Shown piece by piece: positions 1 through 6,484 of a DNA stretch of 6,484 bases; the first letter of the stretch is position 1; each line of letters begins with the position of its first letter. Source of the DNA: an uncultured Lysobacteraceae bacterium (GTDB lineage Bacteria > Pseudomonadota > Gammaproteobacteria > Xanthomonadales > Rhodanobacteraceae); assembly GCA_946482585.1 (NCBI GenBank), contig CAMLSI010000316.1:1-6484 (forward strand), given 5' to 3'. A model generated the notes under the pieces. It ran no database searches. It saw only the letters and a program-made list of their open reading frames with translations, and was not told the DNA's origin. The position numbers and the translations under genes were made by a program.

Positions 1-2
1 TG

Positions 3-2573
3 CCCTGCAGCCGCTGGATCTGCGCCGGTTTCGGCGTAGCGCTGGCCGGCGCGGCAATGGGCGCGCCGGCTCCGTCGCCCGCGCCCGGTCCGTCGCCGGA
101 GGCCAGCGGACCCGACTTTCCGTTCGTGCGCAGCACCGACGGACGCTCCTCGTCGACGGCACTGCTGATCGGTCTGCTCGTCAACGGCAAGGATCGCGGG
201 CGCGAAGTCGCGGTGCTGGACGGTGAACTCGACGGCCATACCAAAGTGGCGCTCGGCATGCTCTGCGAGGCGCTGGGCCTGCATGCGAGCCGCGGCGACG
301 ATGCCTGGCGCATCGACACGCCGATCGGCGAAGCGGTGCTCGCGCGCGCGTCGATCACGCGTATCGCCGAGATCGACTACGTACCGCTCGATACGGCGGG
401 CGAAGCGCTGGGTCTCGCCCTGATTTTCGACCGCAGCGAATTCGCGCTGCGTGTCAACGGCGCATGGCTCGACCAGAGCATGGCCGCGAGCGTCGCGCCG
501 ACGCGCGAATCGCTGCCGATCGACGTGCATGCGCCGCGTGCGAATCTGTCGGCCTGGCGCAGCGAAGTCATGCTGCGTCGCACCGGCGACCGCACCGACA
601 TCACGACCCTGACCGAACTCGGCGGCGCACTCGGCAGCGGCAATTGGCATCTGCGCTATTTCGACGATTTCGACGGCAACCGCCGCATCGACGAATGGGG
701 CTGGCTCATCGATCGCGGCCGCTCGCGCACTTATTTCGGCCAGCAGCAGGTCACGCTGAGTTCGCTGCTGCCGTCGTTCTCGCTGACCGGCGCGCAATGG
801 GCCTTTACCAACCGGCCCGAACTCGCGTTCGGCGATCATGTGATCGGCAACGAAATCGTCGCGAGCCGCATCGCGACGGGCCGGCAGATCCAGGGCGACG
901 GCCCTCCCGGCGGCATCGCCGAACTGCGTGCGAACGGCAACGTGGTCGCGCGCACGGTGGTTCGGCTCGACGGCCACTACCGCTTCCCCGAAATCTCCGG
1001 CATCCCCGCCGACGCCGTGCTCGAGATCGCGCTGTTCAAGCCGGCCAGCAACGACGTGCCGGTACGCGTCGAACAGGTGACTCTGCGCGCGAGCGATGAT
1101 TTGCTCGCCGGCGGCACGTACGTGATCCACACCGGCGCCGGCACGCAGGACAACCCGCTCGACGACGCCGACACCGTCGACGGCGGCGCGGGTTTCGCAC
1201 GCGTGCGCGCCGGCATCAACCCACGCGTCAGCGTCGACGCGACCCTGGTGCGCGCGGTCGGCCAGCAGTTCGCGACGGCCGGCGCCGCGGTGAACCTGGG
1301 GCGTGCCGGCGTCTGGTCCGGCCACGTCGCGCGCAGCGACGAGGCCGGCGCGGCAGAACTCCTCGGCGAAGGGGCTCGCGGCCCCGTGTTCTGGCTCGCG
1401 AGCCTGCGCGAATTCGATCAGAACTATTTCGGCGACGGCAGCCCGGCGCGCAGCGATCATCAGCTCGAATTCGGCTGGCAGCAGCCGCGCCTGCGCGTGA
1501 GCCTGATCGCGCGCGACTTCGACGATCCGAATCTCGGCGAGAGGCGCTACGTGAAAGCCGCGCTCAATGCTCAGCCGTTCGACAACGTCTGGATTTCCGC
1601 GCGTCCCGACTACCTCGGCAACTATTCCTATGCGGCGAGCTGGCAGCCGATGCGCGGGACGCGGCTCAGCGCCTCGCGCTACGCCGAGCGGCGCCAGATC
1701 GACTGGCAGCAGGAACTCGGTACGCGCTTTGACATGACCGCGGCCGTCGTCGACGACGACAGCTTCGGACGCCGCGATTCGCTCGTTCTGTATCGCCGCC
1801 CGCTCGACCGCTACGGCTGGTGGTGGGGTGTCGGCGCCCTGCATGCGCATGGCCGCTTCGGCGCGCTCGTCGACACGGGCCTCGAACTGCGTCCGGGCCT
1901 CAATGCGCGCCTGCAGATGCAGGACGATCCGCTGTACGGCCGCTCGCGCAAGGACTCGCGGGTGATTTCGCTGTCGCTGACGGCCGACTTCGCAGTCACG
2001 CCGAGCGGTCTCACGCGCGGCGCGTTCAGCACGGAACTGCGTCGTGTCGGCGCGATCGCCGCGCACGTCGATCGGCACAAACTGCCGCCCGGCGTCGAAA
2101 TCGCTTCGCTGCGCGGCGTCGGCGTACTCGTCGACGGCCAGGTGCGCGGCGAGCTCGACGCGGAAGGGCGCGCGCTGCTGAATCGCCTGTCCCCCGGCGT
2201 ACATCGCGTCTCGCTCGACGCGGAAAACCTCCCGATAGAGCTCAACCCCGCCGACGCATCGCGCAATGTCGAGGTCCGCGCCGGGTCGAGCACGCCGCTC
2301 GAATTCACGCTGAGCGCGCGCCTGGGTTGCGCCGGATTTGCCGGCATCGAGGCAGCCGGCTTCGAAGTGCGCGTGCTCGACGGCGAGCGCACGGTCGCGA
2401 CGACGCGCATCAACACGATCGGCTACTACCGTATCGACGGCCTTGCGATCGGCCGCTACCGGCTGCAACTCGTCGATACGAACGGCCGCGTCGCCGCCGA
2501 ACGCGAGCTCGAACTCGCCAATACGTTCCTGTTCCAGCAGGACCTGGTCCGCCCTGCGGAGTCCACGCCATGA
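3..2573 (+). CDS. Outer-membrane usher-like beta-barrel protein (5' partial)
   Basis: Probably an outer-membrane usher of the chaperone-usher type (TcfC/archaic-like rather than classical PapC/FimD), which would gate and assemble exported subunits. The frame is open from the first codon in the window. Codons before the ATG at 57 encode a hydrophobic stretch (W-I-C-A-G-F-G-V-A-L-A-G-A-A) that looks like a signal-peptide core, so the true start is upstream and the ATG at 57 is internal. Counting from that ATG: a Pro/Ala-rich linker (2-20); an usher-N-like domain with LLVNG at 40-44 and YVPL at 108-111 (about 34-135); barrel strands rich in alternating aromatic residues from about 165; a plug-like segment with RANGNVVART and DGHYRFPEI (about 285-340); more barrel to about 645; then two small beta domains (about 687-755 and 756-838), as in usher C-terminal domains. 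Length fits ushers (about 800-900 residues). It overlaps the next gene by 4 bases. Assignment rests on motif resemblance; another large barrel exporter is possible. Confidence 0.72.
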   Translation, partial: PCSRWICAGFGVALAGAAMGAPAPSPAPGPSPEASGPDFPFVRSTDGRSSSTALLIGLLVNGKDRGREVAVLDGELDGHTKVALGMLCEALGLHASRGDDAWRIDTPIGEAVLARASITRIAEIDYVPLDTAGEALGLALIFDRSEFALRVNGAWLDQSMAASVAPTRESLPIDVHAPRANLSAWRSEVMLRRTGDRTDITTLTELGGALGSGNWHLRYFDDFDGNRRIDEWGWLIDRGRSRTYFGQQQVTLSSLLPSFSLTGAQWAFTNRPELAFGDHVIGNEIVASRIATGRQIQGDGPPGGIAELRANGNVVARTVVRLDGHYRFPEISGIPADAVLEIALFKPASNDVPVRVEQVTLRASDDLLAGGTYVIHTGAGTQDNPLDDADTVDGGAGFARVRAGINPRVSVDATLVRAVGQQFATAGAAVNLGRAGVWSGHVARSDEAGAAELLGEGARGPVFWLASLREFDQNYFGDGSPARSDHQLEFGWQQPRLRVSLIARDFDDPNLGERRYVKAALNAQPFDNVWISARPDYLGNYSYAASWQPMRGTRLSASRYAERRQIDWQQELGTRFDMTAAVVDDDSFGRRDSLVLYRRPLDRYGWWWGVGALHAHGRFGALVDTGLELRPGLNARLQMQDDPLYGRSRKDSRVISLSLTADFAVTPSGLTRGAFSTELRRVGAIAAHVDRHKLPPGVEIASLRGVGVLVDGQVRGELDAEGRALLNRLSPGVHRVSLDAENLPIELNPADASRNVEVRAGSSTPLEFTLSARLGCAGFAGIEAAGFEVRVLDGERTVATTRINTIGYYRIDGLAIGRYRLQLVDTNGRVAAERELELANTFLFQQDLVRPAESTP
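2558..2561 (+). promoter_or_regulatory. Ribosome binding site for the propeller gene
   Basis: GGAG lies 8 bases before the ATG at 2570, inside the end of the usher gene. It supports 2570 as the start, rather than the long in-frame upstream extension whose Arg/Ala/Pro-rich translation is a frame shadow of the usher. The 4-base ATGA overlap points to translational coupling. Confidence 0.6.
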
Positions 2574-4531
2574 AGCACCATCGATTCGCCGTTCTCGCCG
2601 CCGCGCTGCTGACACTTTCTGCCGCGGCACGCGCACAAGTGCCCACAAACGGCAGCTTCGAAACCGGAGACCTGACTGGCTGGACCACAGGCGGTTTCAA
2701 CCGCGCTGGCGCGATCCGGTCGAGCAACATCACGCCGACGACGTCGCTGACGATTCCTGACGGCACCTGGGCGGGCGCCGTTTCGACCGGACCGGGCGAA
2801 CTCGCCACCGGCACGACCGGCGCGACCAACTTCGACAATCTCGGCGGCAACAACGACTACGACCAGAACTGGCTGCAGTCGAGCTTCACCCTTCCGGCCA
2901 ACGCGGCCTATGTCGCGTTCGACTGGGGCTTCGCGTCGGGCGAACAGAACGAACCCGATCAATACGACGATCTCCTGGACGTGACCGTCAACGGCACGCG
3001 CCTCATGACGCGCTCGAGCTGCAAGCTGAACGGGTCGAGCTATTCGCCGTTCCCGAACGCAAACTGCCAGAACGCGACCGTCGTAGACCACACGATCAAC
3101 AACACCGCCGTCACCGCGCTGCGCAACATCAACCTGCGCTTCGGTTCGCCCGCGTTCCAGCGCATCTGTCTGCCGCTGCCGGCCGGCCTCGTCGTCGGGA
3201 GCACGGTCGCGTTGCGCTTCACGGTCGCTGACCAGAACGACCATCAGGTCGATTCCACGCTGTTCATCGACAACGTGCAGATCAAGAGTTCCTGCAACGA
3301 AGTCGGCTCTATCGTGCAGCTCACGAACACGACAGGACGCACGGTCGAGGTCAAAGGCGGTGGCTTCGTCGCGCGCATGGCCGCGGCACGTGCACTCGCC
3401 GTCGATGCCAACGGCCGCACCGTCGCATTCATCAGCAGCGCCGATCATGGCGGCAACTCGAACCTGCTCGACCAGATCTACGTCTGGAACGGACTGAGCT
3501 TCGCCCGCGCCGCCTGGACCGGCACGCCGCAGATGGCGAGCGGCGGACAGATGCAGAATCTCGCCTTGTCCGGCGACCTCGACGGCACGCTCTACGGCCG
3601 CCACATCGTGTTCTCGGCCAAGATGAGCGACACCGACAACTACGAGATCTATCTCTACGACCGCAGCACGAGCGCGCTGACCACGGTCACGACGACGTCG
3701 GGCTGCAGCAACACCGATCCGACCATCGACGGAAACGGGGACGTCATCGCCTGGACGTCCGACTGCAATGCGCTCACGAGCGCAGGCACGGCGCGGCGCA
3801 TCATCGCGCGCACGGGTACGACCAATACCGTCGTGCCGGCCAACACGCTCTGCACCGGAACGACACCGGTGCGCGAAGCGCGCGGCGCGCGGCTGACCAA
3901 GAACGCGAACGGCCGCTACATGGTGTTCGAGTCGAACTGCAACCCCACCGGCGGCAATGCCGAGGCGACGCCGAACTACGAGATTTTCCGCTACGACCGC
4001 AACGGCGCCGCTACGGCAGCCGCGAGCTACTCGCAGATCACGGCGACGACCACCAACAGCGGCGCGAGCGACATCACGCAGAATTCGTTCGCCGTACTCG
4101 ACGGCAGCACCGACGGCCGCTACGTGTTCTTCATCTCCAACGGTAACCTGACGCCGAGCGGCACCGTGTTCAATTCCGATTTCAGCTACGAGATCTTCCG
4201 CTGGGACGGCAACGCCGCCGCCGCATCGCGGCTGAGCCAGCGCACCAACGGCTCGGACAGCGACATCATCGGTCTCGACGTCAGCTACGACGCAGCCGAC
4301 TACGCCTTCGAGCGTTTCGAGCGCACGACGTTCAACACCAGCGTCGGCCGCCGCCGCATCGCAACGGCCGGTGCCGATCCGGAGAACCTGCTCGCGAGCG
4401 CGTCGTTCGTCTACCACGCACGCATCGGCAAGGATGGCGTGGTGCCCGTCGTGCGTTTCCTGTCGCCGGAGAATTTCCTGTCGACGAACGCCGACGGCAA
4501 TCCCGAAGTCTGGCAGGGGAGAATCCAATGA
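2570..4531 (+). CDS. Secreted jelly-roll plus beta-propeller (PD40/TolB-like) protein
   Basis: A predicted exported protein of 653 residues with no recognisable catalytic site; exact function unknown. Residues 1-22 form a signal peptide (basic MKHHR, Ala/Leu core, likely cleavage after ARA-22). Residues 24-242 look like a jelly-roll domain of the kind often joined to surface proteins: it opens with NGSFETGDLTGW and closes with LFIDNVQI, and may bind carbohydrate or simply act as a spacer. Residues about 270-653 carry about seven divergent repeats of the form D-x-x-G-R-x-V-x-F-x-S followed by Y-E-I-[YF]-x-[YW]-D, seen near 276-307, 333-368, 384-418, 441-479, 508-550, 569-600 and 617-653, which is typical of PD40/TolB-like propellers. 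Cysteines are even in number in each half (151, 166, 200, 242; 379, 399, 428, 457), fitting disulfides in the periplasm or outside. It overlaps both neighbours by 4 bases, tying it to the usher as possible cargo, tip component or accessory. No transmembrane anchor or C-terminal sorting tail is seen. Confidence 0.85.
   Translation: MKHHRFAVLAAALLTLSAAARAQVPTNGSFETGDLTGWTTGGFNRAGAIRSSNITPTTSLTIPDGTWAGAVSTGPGELATGTTGATNFDNLGGNNDYDQNWLQSSFTLPANAAYVAFDWGFASGEQNEPDQYDDLLDVTVNGTRLMTRSSCKLNGSSYSPFPNANCQNATVVDHTINNTAVTALRNINLRFGSPAFQRICLPLPAGLVVGSTVALRFTVADQNDHQVDSTLFIDNVQIKSSCNEVGSIVQLTNTTGRTVEVKGGGFVARMAAARALAVDANGRTVAFISSADHGGNSNLLDQIYVWNGLSFARAAWTGTPQMASGGQMQNLALSGDLDGTLYGRHIVFSAKMSDTDNYEIYLYDRSTSALTTVTTTSGCSNTDPTIDGNGDVIAWTSDCNALTSAGTARRIIARTGTTNTVVPANTLCTGTTPVREARGARLTKNANGRYMVFESNCNPTGGNAEATPNYEIFRYDRNGAATAAASYSQITATTTNSGASDITQNSFAVLDGSTDGRYVFFISNGNLTPSGTVFNSDFSYEIFRWDGNAAAASRLSQRTNGSDSDIIGLDVSYDAADYAFERFERTTFNTSVGRRRIATAGADPENLLASASFVYHARIGKDGVVPVVRFLSPENFLSTNADGNPEVWQGRIQ
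4515..4521 (+). promoter_or_regulatory. Ribosome binding site for the FANGFE-tailed protein gene
   Basis: AGGGGAG lies 6 bases before the ATG at 4528, within the last codons of the propeller gene. It is a strong Shine-Dalgarno match and fixes the start at 4528, where the ATG overlaps the upstream TGA. Confidence 0.7.
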
Positions 4532-5343
4532 AGCTGCGCCTGCCCTTGCTGTTGCTCGTCGCGCTGTTCGTACCCGTGCTCGTCAGTGCCGGCGGCGGCC
4601 GCAACGACGTGTTGCAGGGCGATGCCTACGGTCATCGCGTCAGCGCCGACGCCGCCTTGTGCCCCTACTCCGCGCTCGATATTTCCGCGAGCGGCCAGGC
4701 GCTGAACCCGGTCGCGGCGAACGGCAGCGTCGCGGCACTCGACGACGGCGCCGCCGAGATCGAGCTGACGCAACCGTTCGCGTTCTACGGCACGGACTGG
4801 CAGCGCATCGCCGTTTCCACGAACGGCTACGTCGCGTTCCTCGCCGAAACCGGACTCGAGGACGGCGGCGATTTCAACAACGATCCCTATGTGCCGAGTC
4901 TGCCCGACAACGCACGCGCCGCGGCCGCCCGCGTACTCGCCTATCACGACGAACTCGATGGCGAAGATGCGGGCGCGACCCTGCGCAGCGCGCATTTCGC
5001 GAGCTGCCCGCGGGCTTCCCTGTTCGGCGACGAAGCCTGCAGCGTGGTCCAGTGGAAGAACTGGACGCGCATCGGCAGCAGCGGCGCGCTCGACGTCGTG
5101 CTGGTGATGTATCACACGAGCGGCGCGATTGCGCTCCAGTATGCCGCGCTCGATGCGAGCGCCGGCAGTTCGGCCTGCATCGGCATGCAGTCCGACGGTG
5201 CGATCGACGGACTCAACTGGAGCTGCAACGGCGCCCGCGCCGTCAGCGCCGGCAGCGCGGTCTGCATCTTCGATCCGTCGCACCTGCCGCCGGGCGGCAA
5301 CGACCTGCTGTTCGCGAACGGATTCGAATCCAGCGGACCATGA
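4528..5343 (+). CDS. Secreted beta-sandwich protein with C-terminal FANGFE tail
   Basis: A predicted exported protein of 271 residues; function not recognised. Residues 1-21 are a clear signal peptide (MKLR, then a Leu/Val core, likely cleavage after VSA-21). The body holds a beta-sandwich pattern seen in many bacterial extracellular proteins and reminiscent of nidogen-like domains: FAFYGTDWQRIAVSTNGYVAF (split: FAFYG at 84-88, then the VSTNGYVAF stretch at 96-104), an acidic FNND at 116-119, LAYHDELDG at 137-145, and LDVVLVMYHTSGAIALQY at 188-205. Six cysteines (45, 160, 171, 217, 233, 246) allow three disulfides. The end reads NDLLFANGFE (258-267) followed by SSGP; this short tail is discussed in the findings. 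Last gene of the coupled run, so probably a surface or matrix partner of the usher and propeller proteins. The strong ribosome binding site suggests good expression. Whether it is cargo of the usher is inference only. Confidence 0.85.
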   Translation: MKLRLPLLLLVALFVPVLVSAGGGRNDVLQGDAYGHRVSADAALCPYSALDISASGQALNPVAANGSVAALDDGAAEIELTQPFAFYGTDWQRIAVSTNGYVAFLAETGLEDGGDFNNDPYVPSLPDNARAAAARVLAYHDELDGEDAGATLRSAHFASCPRASLFGDEACSVVQWKNWTRIGSSGALDVVLVMYHTSGAIALQYAALDASAGSSACIGMQSDGAIDGLNWSCNGARAVSAGSAVCIFDPSHLPPGGNDLLFANGFESSGP

Positions 5344-5411
5344 CGGGTGAAGCGGAATCGGCTCGCTCGTCGCGATCCTTCTTCCGAATTCATCCGTTAC
5401 CGGCCACGCGC
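5344..5411. other. Convergent intergenic gap with a weak stem-loop
   Basis: The gap separates the stop of the + strand operon from the stop of the minus-strand thioesterase gene. The only structure seen is an imperfect stem: GGAATCG at 5354-5360 can pair with CGATCC at 5373-5378 with one bulged A and a 12-base loop. It has no clear T-run on either side, so a shared bidirectional terminator is possible but poorly supported. Confidence 0.25.
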
Positions 5412-5939
5412 TCAGCCGTTGCGCTCGATGTCCTGCCGCACGCGCTCGACCTCGCGCTGCTGTTCGCGTGACATGTCGGTGATCTTCTCCGCATAGCTCG
5501 CGAGGATACGGTCGTCGTCGTTCTGCGGCACCCAGGTCGGCACGGGCGCGGGGCGGCCGTCCGGCGCATCGAGCGCGACGAAGCTGATGACGCAGTGAGT
5601 CGCGAGCCGTTCGGCGCTGCTCTTGAGATCGCGCGCAATCACGTCGATCGCGAATTGCATGCTGCTGCTGCCGGTGCGGATGAGCTTGCAGCGGACCACG
5701 ACGATGTCGCCGATCAGGATCGGTTTGACGAACTGGATGCCGCCGACGGCGACCGTGACGCAGTACTGGCCGCTCCAGCCGACCGCCGCCGCGTAGCCGG
5801 CCTGGTCGATCCACTTCATGACCATGCCGCCGTGCACTTTGCCGCCGAAATTCACGTCGGACGGCTGGGCGAGGAAGCGGAACGTGGTTTCGCGTTGTTG
5901 ACCGGGCATGGCTGGGTTCGGCGGGAAGAAGGGGCGCAT
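5412..5939 (-). CDS. Acyl-CoA thioesterase, single-hotdog ACOT/YciA type
   Basis: Cytoplasmic enzyme predicted to hydrolyse acyl-CoA to free fatty acid and CoA. The 175-residue product has one hotdog domain (about 17-125). The signature runs from ATTFRFL-like residues (TTFRFLAQPSDVNFGG, 18-33) through KVHGG (34-38) and MKWIDQAGY (41-49), then GQYCVTVAVGG (57-67), KPILIGDIV (72-80) and THCVISFVALD (114-124). By analogy with ACOT7/YciA relatives, N30 and D45 are the likely catalytic pair. The last 30 residues are charged (REQQREVERVRQDIER) and probably helical. Such enzymes normally form hexamers or trimers of dimers. The start is uncertain: ATG at 5939 gives the full length, while a second ATG at 5909 (Met11) would remove an unusual FFPPNP leader; neither has a strong Shine-Dalgarno sequence. 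Oriented against the operon and divergent from the next gene, it appears functionally independent. Confidence 0.93.
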   Translation of the reverse strand: MRPFFPPNPAMPGQQRETTFRFLAQPSDVNFGGKVHGGMVMKWIDQAGYAAAVGWSGQYCVTVAVGGIQFVKPILIGDIVVVRCKLIRTGSSSMQFAIDVIARDLKSSAERLATHCVISFVALDAPDGRPAPVPTWVPQNDDDRILASYAEKITDMSREQQREVERVRQDIERNG

Positions 5940-6057
5940 CCTAACCCATCGTCCATACTGTGACTCCCGTCACGTCCCGTCTTGCGTCGATGCGGAGTCG
6001 CGCTACGAGTAAGCACCGACACGGCGACTGACTGTCGCGCACGTTAGGGGGCTCGCC
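5940..6057. promoter_or_regulatory. Divergent intergenic region, probable promoters for both flanking genes
   Basis: Must serve the minus-strand thioesterase gene and the + strand secreted-protein gene. Visible elements: a perfect 5-base inverted repeat GTGAC/GTCAC at 5960-5973 with a 4-base spacer, and an overlapping direct repeat TCCCGTC at 5965-5971 and 5975-5981, 10 bases apart, either of which could be a protein-binding site. For the + strand gene a weak sigma70-like pair is TTGCGT at 5982-5987 and TACGAG at 6004-6009 (16-base spacing). No convincing minus-strand promoter was found. All assignments are tentative. Confidence 0.35.
6046..6051 (+). promoter_or_regulatory. Ribosome binding site for the partial secreted-protein gene
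   Basis: AGGGGG lies 6 bases before the ATG at 6058. Together with the signal peptide that begins directly at that ATG, it sets the start with good confidence. Confidence 0.65.
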
Positions 6058-6484
6058 ATGAAACGTTGGGCGTTCGCGCTGGCAGCAGCGTTGAGCAGTA
6101 CGGGAGTCTGGGCGGTAGAGCAGACCGTGCGGAACGACTCGCTCGAAAACGGCCAGGCAGGCGTGATCATCTACGGCTTCGTGGCCGGAGAAGCCGCGGC
6201 GTCGTGGCTGACCTCGCCTTGCAACGGCACGGTGCGCGCCGTGCAGGTGTTCTGGACGTCGCCGCTCGCGAACCAGGCTATCGAGATCCACGATTCTGTC
6301 AGCGTGTTCCGCGCCGGGACCTTCCCGAATCCCGGCACGCTGGCCGCCGAGGTCGCTGGCCCGGTACTCAACGACGGCGTCATGAATGAATGGCGTTATC
6401 TCGACGAGAACAACACCGTACCGCTGTCGGTACCGGTCGCGCTCAACGAAGTGTTCGTCGTCTCGTTCACGTATGCCCAAGCGC
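6058..6484 (+). CDS. Secreted protein of unknown function (3' partial)
   Basis: The frame is open from the ATG at 6058 to the window end, giving the first 142 residues; the stop lies outside. Residues 1-19 form a signal peptide (MKRW, Ala/Leu core, likely cleavage after VWA-19), so the product is exported. The mature start, EQTVRNDSLENGQAGVI, is followed by FVAGEAAASWLTSPCNG (40-56), VRAVQVFW (58-65), a central FRAGTFPNPG stretch (84-93), NEWRYLDENNTVPLSVPV (109-126) and FVVSFTYA (132-139). This pattern of short strands looks like a single beta-sandwich domain and resembles a group of uncharacterised secreted proteins I associate with Xanthomonadales and myxobacteria; I cannot name a function. 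Only one cysteine (C54) is present so far. It has its own upstream region and ribosome binding site and so is probably transcribed separately from the operon on the left. Confidence 0.85.
   Translation, partial: MKRWAFALAAALSSTGVWAVEQTVRNDSLENGQAGVIIYGFVAGEAAASWLTSPCNGTVRAVQVFWTSPLANQAIEIHDSVSVFRAGTFPNPGTLAAEVAGPVLNDGVMNEWRYLDENNTVPLSVPVALNEVFVVSFTYAQA

Noticed and set aside
1820..2569. In-frame upstream extension of the propeller gene by 250 codons
   Set aside because: The extension overlaps the usher gene in another frame and is Arg/Ala/Pro-rich. The ATG at 2570 has a ribosome binding site and begins a typical signal peptide.
2456..4528. A 690-codon open frame on the minus strand, antisense to the propeller gene
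   Set aside because: Its translation is Val/Arg/Ala/Gly-rich with no domain pattern or signal. Such long antisense frames are expected opposite GC-rich genes with G/C third positions, and the + strand gene has clear motifs, a ribosome binding site and a signal peptide.
5354..5378. A rho-independent terminator between the convergent genes
   Set aside because: The stem is only six pairs with a bulge and a 12-base loop, and no T-run follows on either strand.
4371..5471. A 366-codon + strand open frame covering the tailed protein gene
   Set aside because: It is extremely Arg-rich with no domain features, and is a frame shadow of the gene at 4528-5343.
4411..5814. A 467-codon minus-strand open frame spanning the tailed protein gene and most of the thioesterase gene
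   Set aside because: It is out of frame with the thioesterase, which has unmistakable hotdog motifs, and its own translation is Arg/Ala-rich without family resemblance.
5595..5963. A 122-codon + strand open frame antisense to the thioesterase gene
   Set aside because: Its Asp/Ala/His-rich translation mirrors the thioesterase codons and has no ribosome binding site or recognisable motif.
5941..6480. A 179-codon minus-strand open frame opposite the partial secreted-protein gene
   Set aside because: The opposite strand carries a signal peptide, ribosome binding site and beta-strand pattern; the antisense translation is Arg-rich and shows no domain.

Overview
The window is strongly GC-rich with G/C-dominated third codon positions. 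It holds five protein genes, two of them cut by the window edges. Four of the five are predicted exported or envelope proteins. The GC-rich codon use, the abundance of signal-peptide beta-sandwich and beta-propeller proteins, and the FANGFE tail on one of them suggest a gammaproteobacterium of the Xanthomonadales (Dokdonella/Rhodanobacteraceae/Lysobacter-like). This placement is inferred from protein style, not from a marker gene.

Left part (3-5343, + strand): a tight run of three genes, each overlapping the next by 4 bases (ATGA), so probably one translationally coupled operon. The first is a long outer-membrane usher-like beta-barrel protein whose start lies upstream of the window. The second is a secreted protein combining an N-terminal jelly-roll domain with a repeat-built beta-propeller. 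The third is a small secreted beta-sandwich protein ending in a short F-A-N-G-F-E tail. The plausible joint role is export and display of surface material, with the usher as the outer-membrane pore and the two downstream products as surface or tip components or accessory factors. No pilin or periplasmic chaperone is visible; they could lie upstream.

Middle (5344-5939): a short convergent gap, then a minus-strand acyl-CoA thioesterase of the single-hotdog ACOT/YciA type. It is an ordinary cytoplasmic housekeeping gene unrelated to the operon.

Right part (5940-6484): a divergent intergenic region of about 118 bases with short repeats and only weak promoter-like matches. After it comes the 5' part of another secreted protein gene on the + strand, which runs off the window.

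No RNA genes, insertion sequences, CRISPR arrays or attachment sites were seen. The most interesting item is the usher/propeller/tailed-protein operon, which does not match the gene order of a textbook chaperone-usher locus.
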